A stretch of DNA of 64,000 nucleotides from Asticcacaulis endophyticus (GTDB taxonomy: Bacteria > Pseudomonadota > Alphaproteobacteria > Caulobacterales > Caulobacteraceae): contig NZ_BMZB01000002.1 in the NCBI RefSeq assembly GCF_014652575.1, positions 248,001-312,000 on the forward strand. Reading direction: 5' to 3'. The translations under genes and the position numbers were made by a program. Every line of letters starts with the position of its first letter. The first letter of the stretch is position 1. Below are positions 1 through 9,063 of the stretch, piece by piece. The notes beneath the pieces are model-generated. The model saw only the letters and a list, made by a program, of their open reading frames with translations, had not been told where the DNA came from and did not search any database.

Positions 1-419
1 ATATGGCTGCGGTCGGCGGCGGCTTCTATCTTTTTGTGCGGGTCAAGCTGGTGGGTGGTGATCCAGGTCACGGTGCCGAGCGCAATGATGATCAGGGTCG
101 GCACGGCCCACACCACGGCTTCGATGCGGTTGGAGTGCTCAAAATTCGGATCGTAGGTCGCCTTGTCATTGGAGGCGCGGTAGCGGTACGCAAACCAGAT
201 GGTCATGACGATAACCGGAACGACCGGAATCATCATGAGCAGGGTCGCCAGAATAATCAGGTCCTTTTGTTGCAGACCAATCGGGCCCTTGGGGTCCATC
301 AGGGCCATCTCGCAGCCGCTTAAGGATACGGCGGCCAGAATGATCAGCGAGGCACCCAATGTTCTGCGGATGACGGATTGGGCGGTTCCAGCACACTTAA
401 CGGGACAGGGTAAGGACAC
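1..419 (-). CDS. cyoA: Ubiquinol oxidase (cytochrome bo3 type) subunit II, C-terminus beyond window
   Basis: Subunit II of a proton-pumping quinol oxidase in the inner membrane. The protein reads leftwards off the window edge. Seen: an RR-containing start, a hydrophobic stretch ending in a lipobox (LSGC, lipidated Cys), then the family block MDPKGPIGLQQKDLI, a first membrane helix (LLMMIPVVPVIVMTIWFAYRYRASN) and EAVVWAVPTLIIIALGT as the second helix start. These align closely with E. coli CyoA. GTG at 419 is chosen because it gives a complete lipoprotein signal; it has no good ribosome site. A GTG at 429 does have GAGGAG nine bases upstream, but it opens an 11-codon frame only. The rest of the operon (cyoBCD) should lie to the left. 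Identification is firm, the start is not. Confidence 0.9.
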   Translation of the reverse strand, partial: MSLPCPVKCAGTAQSVIRRTLGASLIILAAVSLSGCEMALMDPKGPIGLQQKDLIILATLLMMIPVVPVIVMTIWFAYRYRASNDKATYDPNFEHSNRIEAVVWAVPTLIIIALGTVTWITTHQLDPHKKIEAAADRSH

Positions 420-725
420 AGATATTCACCGAGGCTGTCTCCTCAAAGAGGAGGTTTTAAATGTCAAAGTGCTTGCGTACTAATGAAATTCTGCGCGATG
501 GCAATAGGCAAAATGTCGCAGGTGCAGCATGGGGCGGTGAAATAATTTCGCAGCAAAATTCGTCACTTATGTAAAAAAGTAGAGCGGTGGCTGTGCGGCG
601 CATATAAAATAACTGACATATGGGTCAAATTGTCGCATATTTTACTTGCGCAAACGCTTGTTCTACCCCAACTATATGAAAACTGACGCTAATGTGAAAT
701 TTTGGCGTCGCACAGGAGACGCGTA
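420..725. other. Intergenic region upstream of cyoA and of the 726 gene
   Basis: This AT-richer gap separates divergently transcribed genes and must hold promoters for both. A short perfect inverted repeat CTCCTC-AAA-GAGGAG lies at 439-453; read on the minus strand, its GAGGAG arm is also the only strong ribosome-binding sequence before cyoA. No gene of credible length, no RNA gene and no clear factor-binding site was recognised. Confidence 0.4.
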
Positions 726-1160
726 ATGACTGAGCCGTTGCACACCTACCGTTTTGGTATCATCGTAAAGACCGGGCTGTTTGTTGCCGCTATGCTGCAA
801 ATTGTCGCAGGCGTGCTGTTGATGGCGAATGGCTACATGGCCGGGGATTCGGTTCTGACGCAGTTTTCCGGCATTGTTCTGGGCATGATTCCGGTCAGCA
901 TCGCTTTGTTCGTGGTGCCGGTGCTGTGGCGCTGTGAACTGCGCGTGTTCGAAGACCGTCTGGAATATCAGGGCGTCCTGCTCGATATCGCTATTCCACG
1001 CAAGGATATCGTCGTAGCCGCCGCTGCACCCCGTCCGGGTTTTGGGATGTTCGATGTCTCGCTTGAGATGATGAACGGGCCGTTCCGTCGCCTGCATCTG
1101 GCGATCATGGCGCGCAACGAAGACCGCCTGATGAACTGGTTCCAGTCGGCAAAAGCCTAA
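726..1160 (+). CDS. Two-helix membrane protein with PH-like cytoplasmic domain, unknown function
   Basis: A 144-residue inner-membrane protein. Two hydrophobic helices occupy roughly residues 15-38 and 48-70, followed by a soluble domain with alternating strands (LRVFEDRLEYQGVLL ... IPRKDIVVAAAAP) of the sort seen in bacterial PH-like membrane proteins. The ATG at 726 is preceded by AGGAG at good spacing; an upstream in-frame start at 702 would add only basic residues and has no such site. Its stop overlaps the SURF1 stop by four bases, on the opposite strand. I do not recognise a specific function; proximity to oxidase genes is suggestive only. Confidence 0.6.
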   Translation: MTEPLHTYRFGIIVKTGLFVAAMLQIVAGVLLMANGYMAGDSVLTQFSGIVLGMIPVSIALFVVPVLWRCELRVFEDRLEYQGVLLDIAIPRKDIVVAAAAPRPGFGMFDVSLEMMNGPFRRLHLAIMARNEDRLMNWFQSAKA

Positions 1161-1876
1161 TATTTTGGGGCCTGAGTTTTTGGGCGACGCAACCACCAGA
1201 CCGTGAACCCCGCCAGAAACGCCGCCATGGCAAACCAGGTGAGGGCATAGGACAGGTGGTTGTTGGTGAACTTCACCACTGTCATCCCGCCTTTGGGCCA
1301 CCCGCCGGTAATCGGTGAGGCGTCCGCATCAACAAAATAATCAGCCACATGGCCAAGGCCCCGCGCCTTGGCCATTTGTTTTGTGTCGCGCAGGGACCAT
1401 TGCTCGGCCACGGGATCATTTGGCGGCAAAAACAGCCAGCCCTTATCCTGCGACATGCGCACAAGGCCGGTCACGGTGACCGGGCCGGACATTTGCCCTT
1501 CAGCGCGCGTCGCCGGATCGCGACGGTCGGTCGGCACATAGCCGCGATTAATAAATATGGTAGCACCGTTTGCGGTGGTCAGCGGCGTCATTACCCAATA
1601 GCCCGCGCCCGCTTCGGTCAGGGCGTAGACCTGCACTTCTTTGTCGTGCCGGAACTGCCCCGTCACGGTGACGCGGCGATATTCGTCACGATCTTGGGTG
1701 AGGGTGGGCCACTGACCGTCTTTGGCGTCCAGCGCGATCGGGGGGCTTTGCGTGCGTTCATTGACGGCGGTAATCAGCGCATTTTTCCACATCAGCCGTT
1801 GCACTTGCCAGACACCAAGCCCGGTCAGGGCCAACACGCACAGGGTAACCAAACTCAGGGCAATAAGACGACGCAC
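1157..1876 (-). CDS. SURF1-family oxidase assembly protein
   Basis: SURF1/Shy1 proteins are inner-membrane factors that help assemble haem-copper oxidases. This 239-residue protein has the family layout: an N-terminal helix (ALSLVTLCVLALTGLGVWQ), a periplasmic domain with the motif FINRGYVP, and a C-terminal helix (ALTWFAMAAFLAGFTVWWL). The WQV block just after the first helix is also typical. The start is GTG at 1876 with AGAGG upstream. It reads in the same direction as cyoA, 0.7 kb away but separated by a gene on the other strand, so it is not in one simple transcript with cyo. Family assignment is confident; whether it serves bo3 or another oxidase is not visible. Confidence 0.9.
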   Translation of the reverse strand: MRRLIALSLVTLCVLALTGLGVWQVQRLMWKNALITAVNERTQSPPIALDAKDGQWPTLTQDRDEYRRVTVTGQFRHDKEVQVYALTEAGAGYWVMTPLTTANGATIFINRGYVPTDRRDPATRAEGQMSGPVTVTGLVRMSQDKGWLFLPPNDPVAEQWSLRDTKQMAKARGLGHVADYFVDADASPITGGWPKGGMTVVKFTNNHLSYALTWFAMAAFLAGFTVWWLRRPKTQAPKY

Positions 1877-1945
1877 CGCAGCACCTCTTCACGGATCAGG
1901 ATTGGGGCCTGATTATCATGAAATGAGGGCGGCGGTGCGGATGGC

Positions 1946-2650
1946 TTAAAACTTTTTCGATAATGTGATGAAGGTGGCGTCGCCGTACTTGTCGCCCAGA
2001 TCGGCCTTATCGGTATGAGTATAGGTCAGGCTGGCGTTCAGGGTCTTGGTCACCGCATAGGTCGCCCCCACCAGGTAGCTGGTGTAATCCGTGCCGTTTT
2101 CAACATGGCGAAAGCCGCCCGCGGCCTGCAGGCTAAGACGCGGGGTCAGTTTATAATCCACGCCGATCTCAACAAAGTTCGCCTGCTTGGCGCGGTTGCC
2201 GTAGTTGTCGGGGCTATAGGCCAGATTGAGTTTACCAGTCAGTTTGTCCGACACTTTGCGGCTTAAGTTCACCTCATATTCCATGAACTCATCATCGATG
2301 CCGGGGCGCACACCATTATATTGCTTATAGATGGCGCGGGCGGTGATATCGGTGCCGTTGAATTTGGTTTTATAGCCGATCAGGGCTTGCGTTTGATTAT
2401 CGACGCCGGTGGTGCGGTCGCGCATGGACTTGAACAGGGTGCCGACAAAGACCTTACCGTAAGCGACCTGTGCCCCGGCGATATATTGCGGCAGACCTTC
2501 GGTCTGGCTGACGCCGCGATAGATGCCGTCGGTCAGGCCCTTGACCTCAGCCGAGAACTTAAGGGTCTCGGCCTGAGCGGACAATGGCAGGGCCAGAGCA
2601 GAGATAGCTGCGAATGTAGATAAAGCCGTAGCCTTGACTGAAACCGACAT
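1946..2650 (-). CDS. TorF-family putative outer-membrane porin
   Basis: A 234-residue protein with a cleavable signal peptide (to about residue 28, ending AQA), then a series of amphipathic strands typical of a small beta barrel: YRGVSQTEGLPQYIAGAQVAYG near the start and a closing strand ending in Phe (TFITLSKKF), the usual outer-membrane insertion signal. The TDGIYRGVSQT block and length match the TorF family (TIGR02001-type). It lies 50 bp downstream of dctA on the same strand, so it may be co-transcribed and admit the dicarboxylates that DctA imports; that link is inference. ATG at 2650 follows an AGGAGG ribosome site. Confidence 0.8.
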   Translation of the reverse strand: MSVSVKATALSTFAAISALALPLSAQAETLKFSAEVKGLTDGIYRGVSQTEGLPQYIAGAQVAYGKVFVGTLFKSMRDRTTGVDNQTQALIGYKTKFNGTDITARAIYKQYNGVRPGIDDEFMEYEVNLSRKVSDKLTGKLNLAYSPDNYGNRAKQANFVEIGVDYKLTPRLSLQAAGGFRHVENGTDYTSYLVGATYAVTKTLNASLTYTHTDKADLGDKYGDATFITLSKKF

Positions 2651-2700
2651 GGTTTCCTCCTGATATATTTTTTTGATTATTCGGATTGAGAAAGCTGAGA

Positions 2701-4083
2701 TTAATCCGCGCTTTTTTCACCCAGTTGCACACCGGCGGGGGCACCGTGAATCGCCAGAACCGGCTCAGCTTCTATCACCGGTTGGCCATTCAGGGCCGCG
2801 CGGAAAGTGTCCATATCGACTGACTTTTCCCAGCGGCTGACGACGACCGTGGCCACCGCATTGCCGATGAAGTTGGTCAGCGAACGGCACTCCGACATGA
2901 AACGGTCAACGCCCAGGATAATGGCCATACCGGCGATCGGCACGGTAGGGACGACCGACAGTGTGGCCGCCAGCGTGATAAATCCGGCCCCGGTCACACC
3001 GGCCGCCCCCTTGGACGACAGCATAGCGACCGACAGCAGCAGCAGTTGCTGCTCCAGCGTCAGGTGGGTGTTGGTGGCCTGAGCGATAAACAGGGCCGCC
3101 AGCGTCATGTAGATGTTTGTGCCGTCCAGATTGAACGAATAGCCGGTCGGGACCACAAGGCCAACGACGGAGCGCTTACAGCCCGCCTGCTCCATCTTTT
3201 CCATCAGGCTCGGCAGGGCCGATTCCGACGAGGAGGTGCCTAAGACCAGCAGCAGTTCGGCCTTAAGATAGCCGATCAGCTTAAAGATCGAGAAGCCGTT
3301 GGCCGCACAGACTGCCCCAAGAATGACGATGACGAACAGGGCTGAGGTCGCATAAAATGTGCCGACTAGTGCTGCCAGATTGACGATCGAGGCAATACCA
3401 TACTTGCCGATGGTGAAGGCAAAAGCGCCGAACGCACCGATGGGGGCGGCCTTCATCAGAATGTGGACCATACGGAACACGGCGTGGCTGAGGGTTTCCA
3501 GCATGTTGACCAGGGGCTTGGCTTTTTCGCCGATAAAGATCAGCGAAATCCCAAACAGTATGGCGACAAACAGCACCTGCAGGATGTTGCCGTCGACAAA
3601 GGCCGAGGTGAAGGTGGTGGGGATGATGCCCATTATGAACCCGATCAGGGTCGAGTCGTGGGCCTTGGCGGCATATTCATCGACCTTGGCGTCGTGCAGG
3701 GTGGCCGGGTCGATATTCATGCCGTGGCCGGGCTGGACCACATTGGCGACGATCAGGCCGACAATCAGGGCCAGGGTCGAAAAGGTCAGAAAATAGCCAA
3801 ACGCCTTGGCGGTGACTGAGCCGACCCCTTTGAGTGAGCCCATGCCCGCAATGCCGGTGACGATGGTAAGAAAAATAACCGGGGAGATGATCATCTTGAC
3901 CAGCTTGATGAAGCCATCGCCCAGCGGTTTGAGCGCTTCGCCGGTCTGCGGATAAAAGTGACCGATGGCCGCGCCCAGCGCAATGGCGATCAGTACCTGA
4001 AAATAGAGGTGGGTATAAAACGGCCCGCTCTTTTTCGGCGGCGGCGCGGACGCAAGCGTGTCGGAAGGTGTAGACATAAGCAT
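2701..4083 (-). CDS. dctA: C4-dicarboxylate:cation symporter
   Basis: A 460-residue inner-membrane carrier of the dicarboxylate/amino acid:cation symporter family, taking up succinate, fumarate or malate. Seen: eight or so hydrophobic segments plus the family signatures [16 protein letters not shown] (serine-rich re-entrant loop), [12 protein letters not shown], the [13 protein letters not shown] loop and the substrate motif [19 protein letters not shown] at 4083 is preferred: GAGGA sits eight bases upstream. A second in-frame ATG lies six bases on. Divergent dctB-dctD, the classical regulator pair, lies across a 0.2-kb gap, which fixes the substrate assignment better than sequence alone. Confidence 0.95.
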   Translation of the reverse strand: MLMSTPSDTLASAPPPKKSGPFYTHLYFQVLIAIALGAAIGHFYPQTGEALKPLGDGFIKLVKMIISPVIFLTIVTGIAGMGSLKGVGSVTAKAFGYFLTFSTLALIVGLIVANVVQPGHGMNIDPATLHDAKVDEYAAKAHDSTLIGFIMGIIPTTFTSAFVDGNILQVLFVAILFGISLIFIGEKAKPLVNMLETLSHAVFRMVHILMKAAPIGAFGAFAFTIGKYGIASIVNLAALVGTFYATSALFVIVILGAVCAANGFSIFKLIGYLKAELLLVLGTSSSESALPSLMEKMEQAGCKRSVVGLVVPTGYSFNLDGTNIYMTLAALFIAQATNTHLTLEQQLLLLSVAMLSSKGAAGVTGAGFITLAATLSVVPTVPIAGMAIILGVDRFMSECRSLTNFIGNAVATVVVSRWEKSVDMDTFRAALNGQPVIEAEPVLAIHGAPAGVQLGEKSAD

Positions 4084-4150
4084 GGCAATGTTCCTCAACC
4101 TGTGTGAGACGATTTTTTGTTAAGGATCAGTTTATGCCTGCGGTGGGTGG

Positions 4151-4162
4151 CTGCAATTGCAG
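4151..4162. promoter_or_regulatory. 12-bp perfect palindrome in the dctA leader
   Basis: CTGCAATTGCAG is an exact palindrome 68-79 bases upstream of the dctA start. It could be an operator or part of the promoter. No factor is recognised; a 12-base palindrome can also arise by chance. Confidence 0.35.
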
Positions 4163-4221
4163 GGGTGCATTTTGTTAGTGAATTGAATTGGTTTAATATT
4201 GTTATGTTTCATCTGAATATT

Positions 4222-4271
4222 TGTGTGAAAATCCGCACACGCTAAATCTTCGTTGTGCGATTTTCCGCCAG
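4222..4271. promoter_or_regulatory. Tandem TGTGYG...CCGC motifs, candidate DctD binding sites
   Basis: Site 1 (4222-4239) is TGTGTGAAAATCCGCACA, a near-palindrome. Site 2 (4254-4271) is TGTGCGATTTTCCGCCAG. Their starts are 32 bp apart, about three helical turns. In rhizobia DctD binds tandem upstream sites of similar GTGCG/CGCAC type in front of dctA; transfer to this species is inference. They lie 140-190 bp upstream of dctA. Confidence 0.45.
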
Positions 4272-4287
4272 AGCGTATGATCGTGAT

Positions 4288-6009
4288 ATGGATATGCCCC
4301 GGCTCAAGATCGCCCTATCGTCCCTGCGTCTGTGGGCCGGGATAGGCTGTGCGCTGCTGGCCGCCGTCGCGCTGTTGGCGACCTATGACCTGACCCGGCG
4401 CAGCGCCCTGGATGACCTGAAACGTGAGGCGCGGGTGACGGCGCAGTTGCGGGTGGCGGTCTTACAAAGTGAACTGGATAAACAACGCGCCGTGCCGGTT
4501 ATTCTGGCTGACGACAGCGATGTGGTGGCGGCCTTGCGCGAGCCTGATCCGGCCAAGTTTGTGCGCATTTCGCAAAAACTGGAGCGCCTGCGTCAGGAAA
4601 CCCGCGGGGCCGTCATTTATTTGATCGACGATAAGGGCGTGGCCGTGGCCGCCAGCAACTGGGCGCTGCCGGTCTCATTTGTGGGCGAAAACTACGGCTT
4701 TCGGCCCTATTTCCGGCAGGCCATGTCAGACGTGGTGGCCGAACAGTTCGCGCTTGGCACGGTCAGCGGTAAGCCGGGGCTTTATATGGCCCACAGCGTC
4801 AGCGATGGCGGCAAAGCTATCGGGGTGGTCGTCGTCAAGATGGAGTTCGACGCGATTGAGGCCAGTTGGGCGCAGTCGCCGCAGCCGACCTATGTCACCG
4901 ACCGCGCGGGCAAGGTGGTGCTCACCGCCCGCCCGGAATTGCGCTTTCAGGCCCGCCCACCGGTGCGTGCTGATGAATTTGTGACCCCGGTGGCCGTGCC
5001 GGTCGATGGCTGGCAATTGCAGGTCGTAAGCGCCGCCCGTCAGGCGCTGGATCTGGCGCGCAATGCGTCCCTAATGCTGGCTCTGGCACTGGGGTTCATC
5101 GGCATGCTCATCATCTGGCAGTGGCGGCGCGTCCGCTTAAGGCAGGCGCAAGGGGCGATTATGGCCGCGCGCGAAGCCGAATACCGTCAGCGTCTTGAGG
5201 GCGATGTCGAGGCGCGCACCCGTGAGATCAGCATTACCAATGCGAGGTTGTCGGCGGAAATCCACGACCGGCGCGACGCTGAGCGCCGCCTGAGCAGCCT
5301 TCAGGCCGATCTGGTTCAGGCCAATAAACTGGCCAGTCTGGGCCAGATCACGGCGGGGGTGGCTCACGAAATCAACCAGCCCGTGGCGACCATCCGCATA
5401 CTGGCCGACACTAGCGTGAAACTGTTGGCGACACCCAAAACCGCCCCCAAAACCGGCAAGGCGATGCTCAGTGACAACCTGGATAAGATCATCCGAATGT
5501 GTGAGCGCATCGGCCACATCACCGGTGAGCTACGCACCTTTTCGCGTAAGGCGACGGGTGAGGTTGAGCCGGTGCCGTTGCAGGACACGGTCACGTCGTC
5601 CATCCTGCTGAACCAGAGCCGTCTGCATGAAAACCGCGTGGCCCTGATCTGCGATCCGATTGAGTCTGACCTACTTGTCATGGCCGGGCGTATCCGGCTG
5701 GAGCAGGTACTGGTCAATCTGCTGCAAAATGCTTTCGAGGCGCTGGAAGACACGCCCAATCCGACGGTGCGCCTGACGGTTGAGGTGACGGACGATTGGG
5801 TGACGCTGAAGGTGATCGACAATGGCCCCGGCCTCAAACCCGAAGTGCTGGATCAGTTATTTACGCCGTTTGTGACGACCAAGCCCAAGGGCTTAGGGCT
5901 GGGGCTGGTCATTGCCCACGATATCTTGCGCGATTTTGGCGGCGACCTGAGCGCGGAAAGCTCAAGTGCCGGGGCTATCTTCATCCTCAGACTAAAGGTC
6001 GCGTCATGA
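4288..6009 (+). CDS. dctB: C4-dicarboxylate sensor histidine kinase
   Basis: Membrane sensor kinase that detects external C4-dicarboxylates and phosphorylates DctD. From the ATG at 4288 it is 573 residues: a first helix (about 12-35), a periplasmic sensor of about 210 residues (the DctB double-PAS type, with ENYGFRPYFRQA), a second helix near 255-275, a coiled linker, the H box AGVAHEINQPVATIR with His about residue 360, and an ATPase domain with DNGPGL and GLGLGLVIAHDI. A GTG at 4255 is an alternative start but overlaps one candidate regulatory site. It ends in an ATGA overlap with dctD, so the two are translationally coupled. Confidence 0.92.
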   Translation: MDMPRLKIALSSLRLWAGIGCALLAAVALLATYDLTRRSALDDLKREARVTAQLRVAVLQSELDKQRAVPVILADDSDVVAALREPDPAKFVRISQKLERLRQETRGAVIYLIDDKGVAVAASNWALPVSFVGENYGFRPYFRQAMSDVVAEQFALGTVSGKPGLYMAHSVSDGGKAIGVVVVKMEFDAIEASWAQSPQPTYVTDRAGKVVLTARPELRFQARPPVRADEFVTPVAVPVDGWQLQVVSAARQALDLARNASLMLALALGFIGMLIIWQWRRVRLRQAQGAIMAAREAEYRQRLEGDVEARTREISITNARLSAEIHDRRDAERRLSSLQADLVQANKLASLGQITAGVAHEINQPVATIRILADTSVKLLATPKTAPKTGKAMLSDNLDKIIRMCERIGHITGELRTFSRKATGEVEPVPLQDTVTSSILLNQSRLHENRVALICDPIESDLLVMAGRIRLEQVLVNLLQNAFEALEDTPNPTVRLTVEVTDDWVTLKVIDNGPGLKPEVLDQLFTPFVTTKPKGLGLGLVIAHDILRDFGGDLSAESSSAGAIFILRLKVAS

Positions 6010-7343
6010 CCGGAAACGTCATTTTCATCGATGATGACCCTGATCTTTTGTCCGCACAGATTCAGGCGCTGGAGCTGGACGGGTTTTCGGTGCGTGGCTT
6101 TTCCAATGGGCCGGATGCCCTGAAGGTCATCACCTCAGCCTTTGACGGGGTGATCGTCACCGATGTGCGTATGCCACGCATGGACGGCCTGACCCTGTTC
6201 AAACGCGTTCAGGCGATTGATGCCGAACTGCCGGTGATCCTGATGACCGGTCACGGCGACGTGCCGATGGCGGTGCAGGCGCTGAAAGACGGGGCCTATG
6301 ATTTCATCTCAAAACCCTTTGCCCGCGACGACCTGATCCAGTCGGTCCGCCGCGCGCTCCAGACCCGCGATCTGGTGATGGAAAACCGCCAGTTGCGTCA
6401 GGCCCATGCCGCTTTGCTCGACCGCGAAAATCCGGCTCAGAACCTGCTGTTGGGCGACTCCCCCGCCATGACCTACCTGAAGCAGGTGGTGGTGAGGGTG
6501 GCCGAAGCCGATGTCGATGCCCTGATTACCGGCGACACCGGCGTGGGCAAGGAGCGCGTCGGGCGCGCGCTTCATGCCTTAAGTGCCCGCAAGAACCGCC
6601 CCTTTGTCCATGTCGGGTGCGCGACCCTGACCGAGGACAGTTTTCAGGCCGAACTGTTCGGGATTGAGGCCGGGCATCGCCCTGGCGCGGCGCGGGTCAT
6701 TGGCCGGTTTGAACGTGCGAACAAAGGCACGCTGTTTCTGGATGAGGTCGAAGGACTTAGCCTGTCGCAGCAGGCCAAGCTGCTGCGGGTGCTGGAAACG
6801 CGCGAAATCTGGCCGGTCGGCTCTGAAAGCCCGCGCAGTCTGGATATCCGCGTCGTGGCCGCCACGCGCACTGACCTGACCCAAAGTGTCAAGGACGGTC
6901 AGTTTCGCGCCGATCTCTATTACCGCTTAAGCGGGGTTTCCTTACGCGTGCCGCCCTTGAGTGAGCGCGGCGACGATATCCGGTTGCTGTTTCAGCACTT
7001 CCTGCTGGGGGCGGCGACACGCCTGAACCGCCCGCCACCCAAGCTGACCCAGGCCACTCAGGCCTATCTCAGCCGCCATGACTGGCCCGGCAATGTCCGT
7101 GAGCTGGAGCAGTTTGCCGAACTGTGCGCGCTTGGCCTCGATAGCGCCCATCTGCCCGAAGGCACGCACGCCTTGGGGCTGGCCGAACAGGTCAGCCAAT
7201 ACGAAGAGGCGGTCCTGCGCGAAACCCTGAGCCAGTACGCGGGCAATGTGCGTGAGGTCATCGCGGCGCTGAAACTGCCGCGCAAAACCTTTTACGATAA
7301 GGTTACCCGCTACGGCATTGTTATTGATGATTTCCGTAGCTGA
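6006..7343 (+). CDS. dctD: DctD-type NtrC-family response regulator with degenerate GAFTGA loop
   Basis: A 445-residue regulator: receiver domain (IDDD, phospho-acceptor Asp53 in TDVRMPRMDG, Lys in ISKPF), AAA+ domain (about 145-370; Walker A GDTGVGKE, Walker B GTLFLDEVE, arginine finger region RADLYYRL) and a C-terminal Fis-type helix-turn-helix. Position after dctB and domain order identify it as DctD. Odd: the GAFTGA loop, essential in normal members for touching sigma-54, reads GHRPGA at residues 223-228 (6672-6689), with the flanking ELFG and GRFE kept. Walker A is also non-standard (GDTGVGKE for GESGTGKE). By analogy with Rhodobacter NtrC and HupR, it may work with the housekeeping sigma factor. 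The start overlaps the dctB stop. Confidence 0.88.
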   Translation: MTGNVIFIDDDPDLLSAQIQALELDGFSVRGFSNGPDALKVITSAFDGVIVTDVRMPRMDGLTLFKRVQAIDAELPVILMTGHGDVPMAVQALKDGAYDFISKPFARDDLIQSVRRALQTRDLVMENRQLRQAHAALLDRENPAQNLLLGDSPAMTYLKQVVVRVAEADVDALITGDTGVGKERVGRALHALSARKNRPFVHVGCATLTEDSFQAELFGIEAGHRPGAARVIGRFERANKGTLFLDEVEGLSLSQQAKLLRVLETREIWPVGSESPRSLDIRVVAATRTDLTQSVKDGQFRADLYYRLSGVSLRVPPLSERGDDIRLLFQHFLLGAATRLNRPPPKLTQATQAYLSRHDWPGNVRELEQFAELCALGLDSAHLPEGTHALGLAEQVSQYEEAVLRETLSQYAGNVREVIAALKLPRKTFYDKVTRYGIVIDDFRS

Positions 7344-8819
7344 TTACTTTTCACCATCTATGCCCAGGGCATGGGCCATGACCTGATAGATGTAGCTCGA
7401 TTCCATCACCCCGGTCAGCAGGTGGGCTTGCGGGCCGGTGGCATAGACCGGTACGTCTTCGCCGCCGTGGGCCGCACTACTCATCGGGATTAGCGACGGG
7501 TGCTTGGCGTCCGGTGCCGTAAGTTTGTCCTGTGTGAGTTCCGGATCATCCTCATGGCCATGGTCGCCGGGGCCGGTCGCATAATTCAGCACGGCGTAGG
7601 GGTGTTTATGATCATCCAGCACATTTTCACCCTCAACGCGGGCCAGCCCCAGAATCGGCTCGCCCAGGCTGGAATAGCCCGATTGCGTCAGGCCGTGGCT
7701 GTGGTCAGCGGTGACGATGATCAGGGTCTCTTCCGGATTTGTGGCCGCACGGGCGGCGGCAACGGCCTTGGACAGCTCCTCGACATCACGCAGGGCGCGT
7801 TTGGCGTCATTGACGTGGTGCCATTTGTCAATCGACGCGCTTTCGACCAACAGGAAAAAGCCCTTGGTGTTACGTTTCAGCACGCCAATAGCTGCCGAGG
7901 TCATATCGGCTAAGGCCGGGGTTTCCGGATTTTGGGCCTTATCGATGGGGGAGGGCAGATCACCGGCGGCAAACAGGCCCAGCACATGGTCGCTCGATTG
8001 CGGATCAAAGGCTTTAAGCTCGGTTTCGGTGCGCAGGAGACGCGCCGTCGGACTTTGTTTCAGCCACGCCTTGGTCAGGTCGCGGCCATCCTTGCGGCGG
8101 CCCTTTTGACTTTCCGGGGTGAAGCGGGCCAGATCGCCGCCCATGACCACATTCATACGGACATTGGCCGGGGCCTCAACCATCTGACGGGCCAGATCGA
8201 TGCAACCGGCCTTAATCGCATCAGCGGGCAGTTCGGAATCTGAACGCCAGCCGCGTGTTGTGGTGTGGCCATAGGCACCGGCGGGGGTGGCATCCGTCAC
8301 GCCGGAGGTGGTGACCACACCGGCCGACAACCCCATCAACCGGGCCTGTTCGGCGATGGTGATGACCCGGCCACTTAAGCCCGACGGGCAATCCTTGCGC
8401 TTGGCGGTGCCATCGACGCCGAGCGCGCCGTTGATGGTTTTTACGCCGGTGGTGATGGCCGAAATCCCGTTGGCGGAATCGGTCACATAGTCGTCGGTCG
8501 AGTAGGTTTTGGACAGGCCGGTATAGGGAAAGGCTTCAAACGCCAGCCTATAGGTCGTGCCGATTTCGCCGTGGGTCTGACCGGCCAGAATACGACCGGC
8601 GGTGACGCTGTTGACGCCCATACCGTCGCCGATAAACAGGATGACATTCTTGGCGTGTCCGACATTGGGCACACGTTTGAGCGCCTCATTAAGTGAAGCC
8701 TTGCCGTCGATGAAATAGACGTTCTGAGCCTTGTCCTTAAGCGGTGGCGCGCTCTGGGCGCAGGCCAGTGACGGCAGGATAAGGGCGGCGGCGCACAGGC
8801 CATAGAATAGATTACGCAT
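7344..8819 (-). CDS. Secreted alkaline phosphatase (PhoA superfamily)
   Basis: A 491-residue periplasmic phosphomonoesterase with a signal peptide (ending LACAQS). Family metal and active-site blocks are visible: FIGDGMGVNS (first metal ligand Asp), VTDSANGISAITTGVKT carrying the nucleophile Ser, ESASIDKWHHVND, IVTADHSHG and, near the end, a conserved AAHGGEDVPV His. The middle insert (GRDLTKAWLKQ...) is normal for this branch. Its stop codon abuts the dctD stop with no spacer and the genes converge, so transcripts must overlap or be ended inside a gene. I looked for a clean Pho box upstream and did not find one. Family confident; the exact gene name is not assigned. Confidence 0.9.
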   Translation of the reverse strand: MRNLFYGLCAAALILPSLACAQSAPPLKDKAQNVYFIDGKASLNEALKRVPNVGHAKNVILFIGDGMGVNSVTAGRILAGQTHGEIGTTYRLAFEAFPYTGLSKTYSTDDYVTDSANGISAITTGVKTINGALGVDGTAKRKDCPSGLSGRVITIAEQARLMGLSAGVVTTSGVTDATPAGAYGHTTTRGWRSDSELPADAIKAGCIDLARQMVEAPANVRMNVVMGGDLARFTPESQKGRRKDGRDLTKAWLKQSPTARLLRTETELKAFDPQSSDHVLGLFAAGDLPSPIDKAQNPETPALADMTSAAIGVLKRNTKGFFLLVESASIDKWHHVNDAKRALRDVEELSKAVAAARAATNPEETLIIVTADHSHGLTQSGYSSLGEPILGLARVEGENVLDDHKHPYAVLNYATGPGDHGHEDDPELTQDKLTAPDAKHPSLIPMSSAAHGGEDVPVYATGPQAHLLTGVMESSYIYQVMAHALGIDGEK

Positions 8820-9063
8820 CAGCAGATCCTAAACAGAATTACCCGCTGATTAGGCCGTGACGGCAACGCTTTTATGACACTGGTGCGCGCGGGCTGATCG
8901 CTATCATTTAAGTTGCGACACATTGTATAGGCCTTTTCACATTCAGGCCACGAACAACCAACTTGCGGCCGGTTTCTGTCCGGACGGATAGATAGGGGCC
9001 AAACTTACCCCCCATTCCCCCTCTAACGACTTTGGTCAAATCAAGATAACCGAAAGTCGTTTC

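Noticed and set aside
4120-4200. Possible sigma-54 promoter for dctA on the minus strand (TGCAC ... TTGCA)
   Set aside because: The two blocks are three bases too far apart for a -24/-12 promoter and the GG of the -24 element is missing.
8850-8885. Pho-box-like sequence (GTGTCAT ... CCGTCAC, minus strand) upstream of the alkaline phosphatase
   Set aside because: Spacing of the two half-sites is not the 11-base period of a Pho box.
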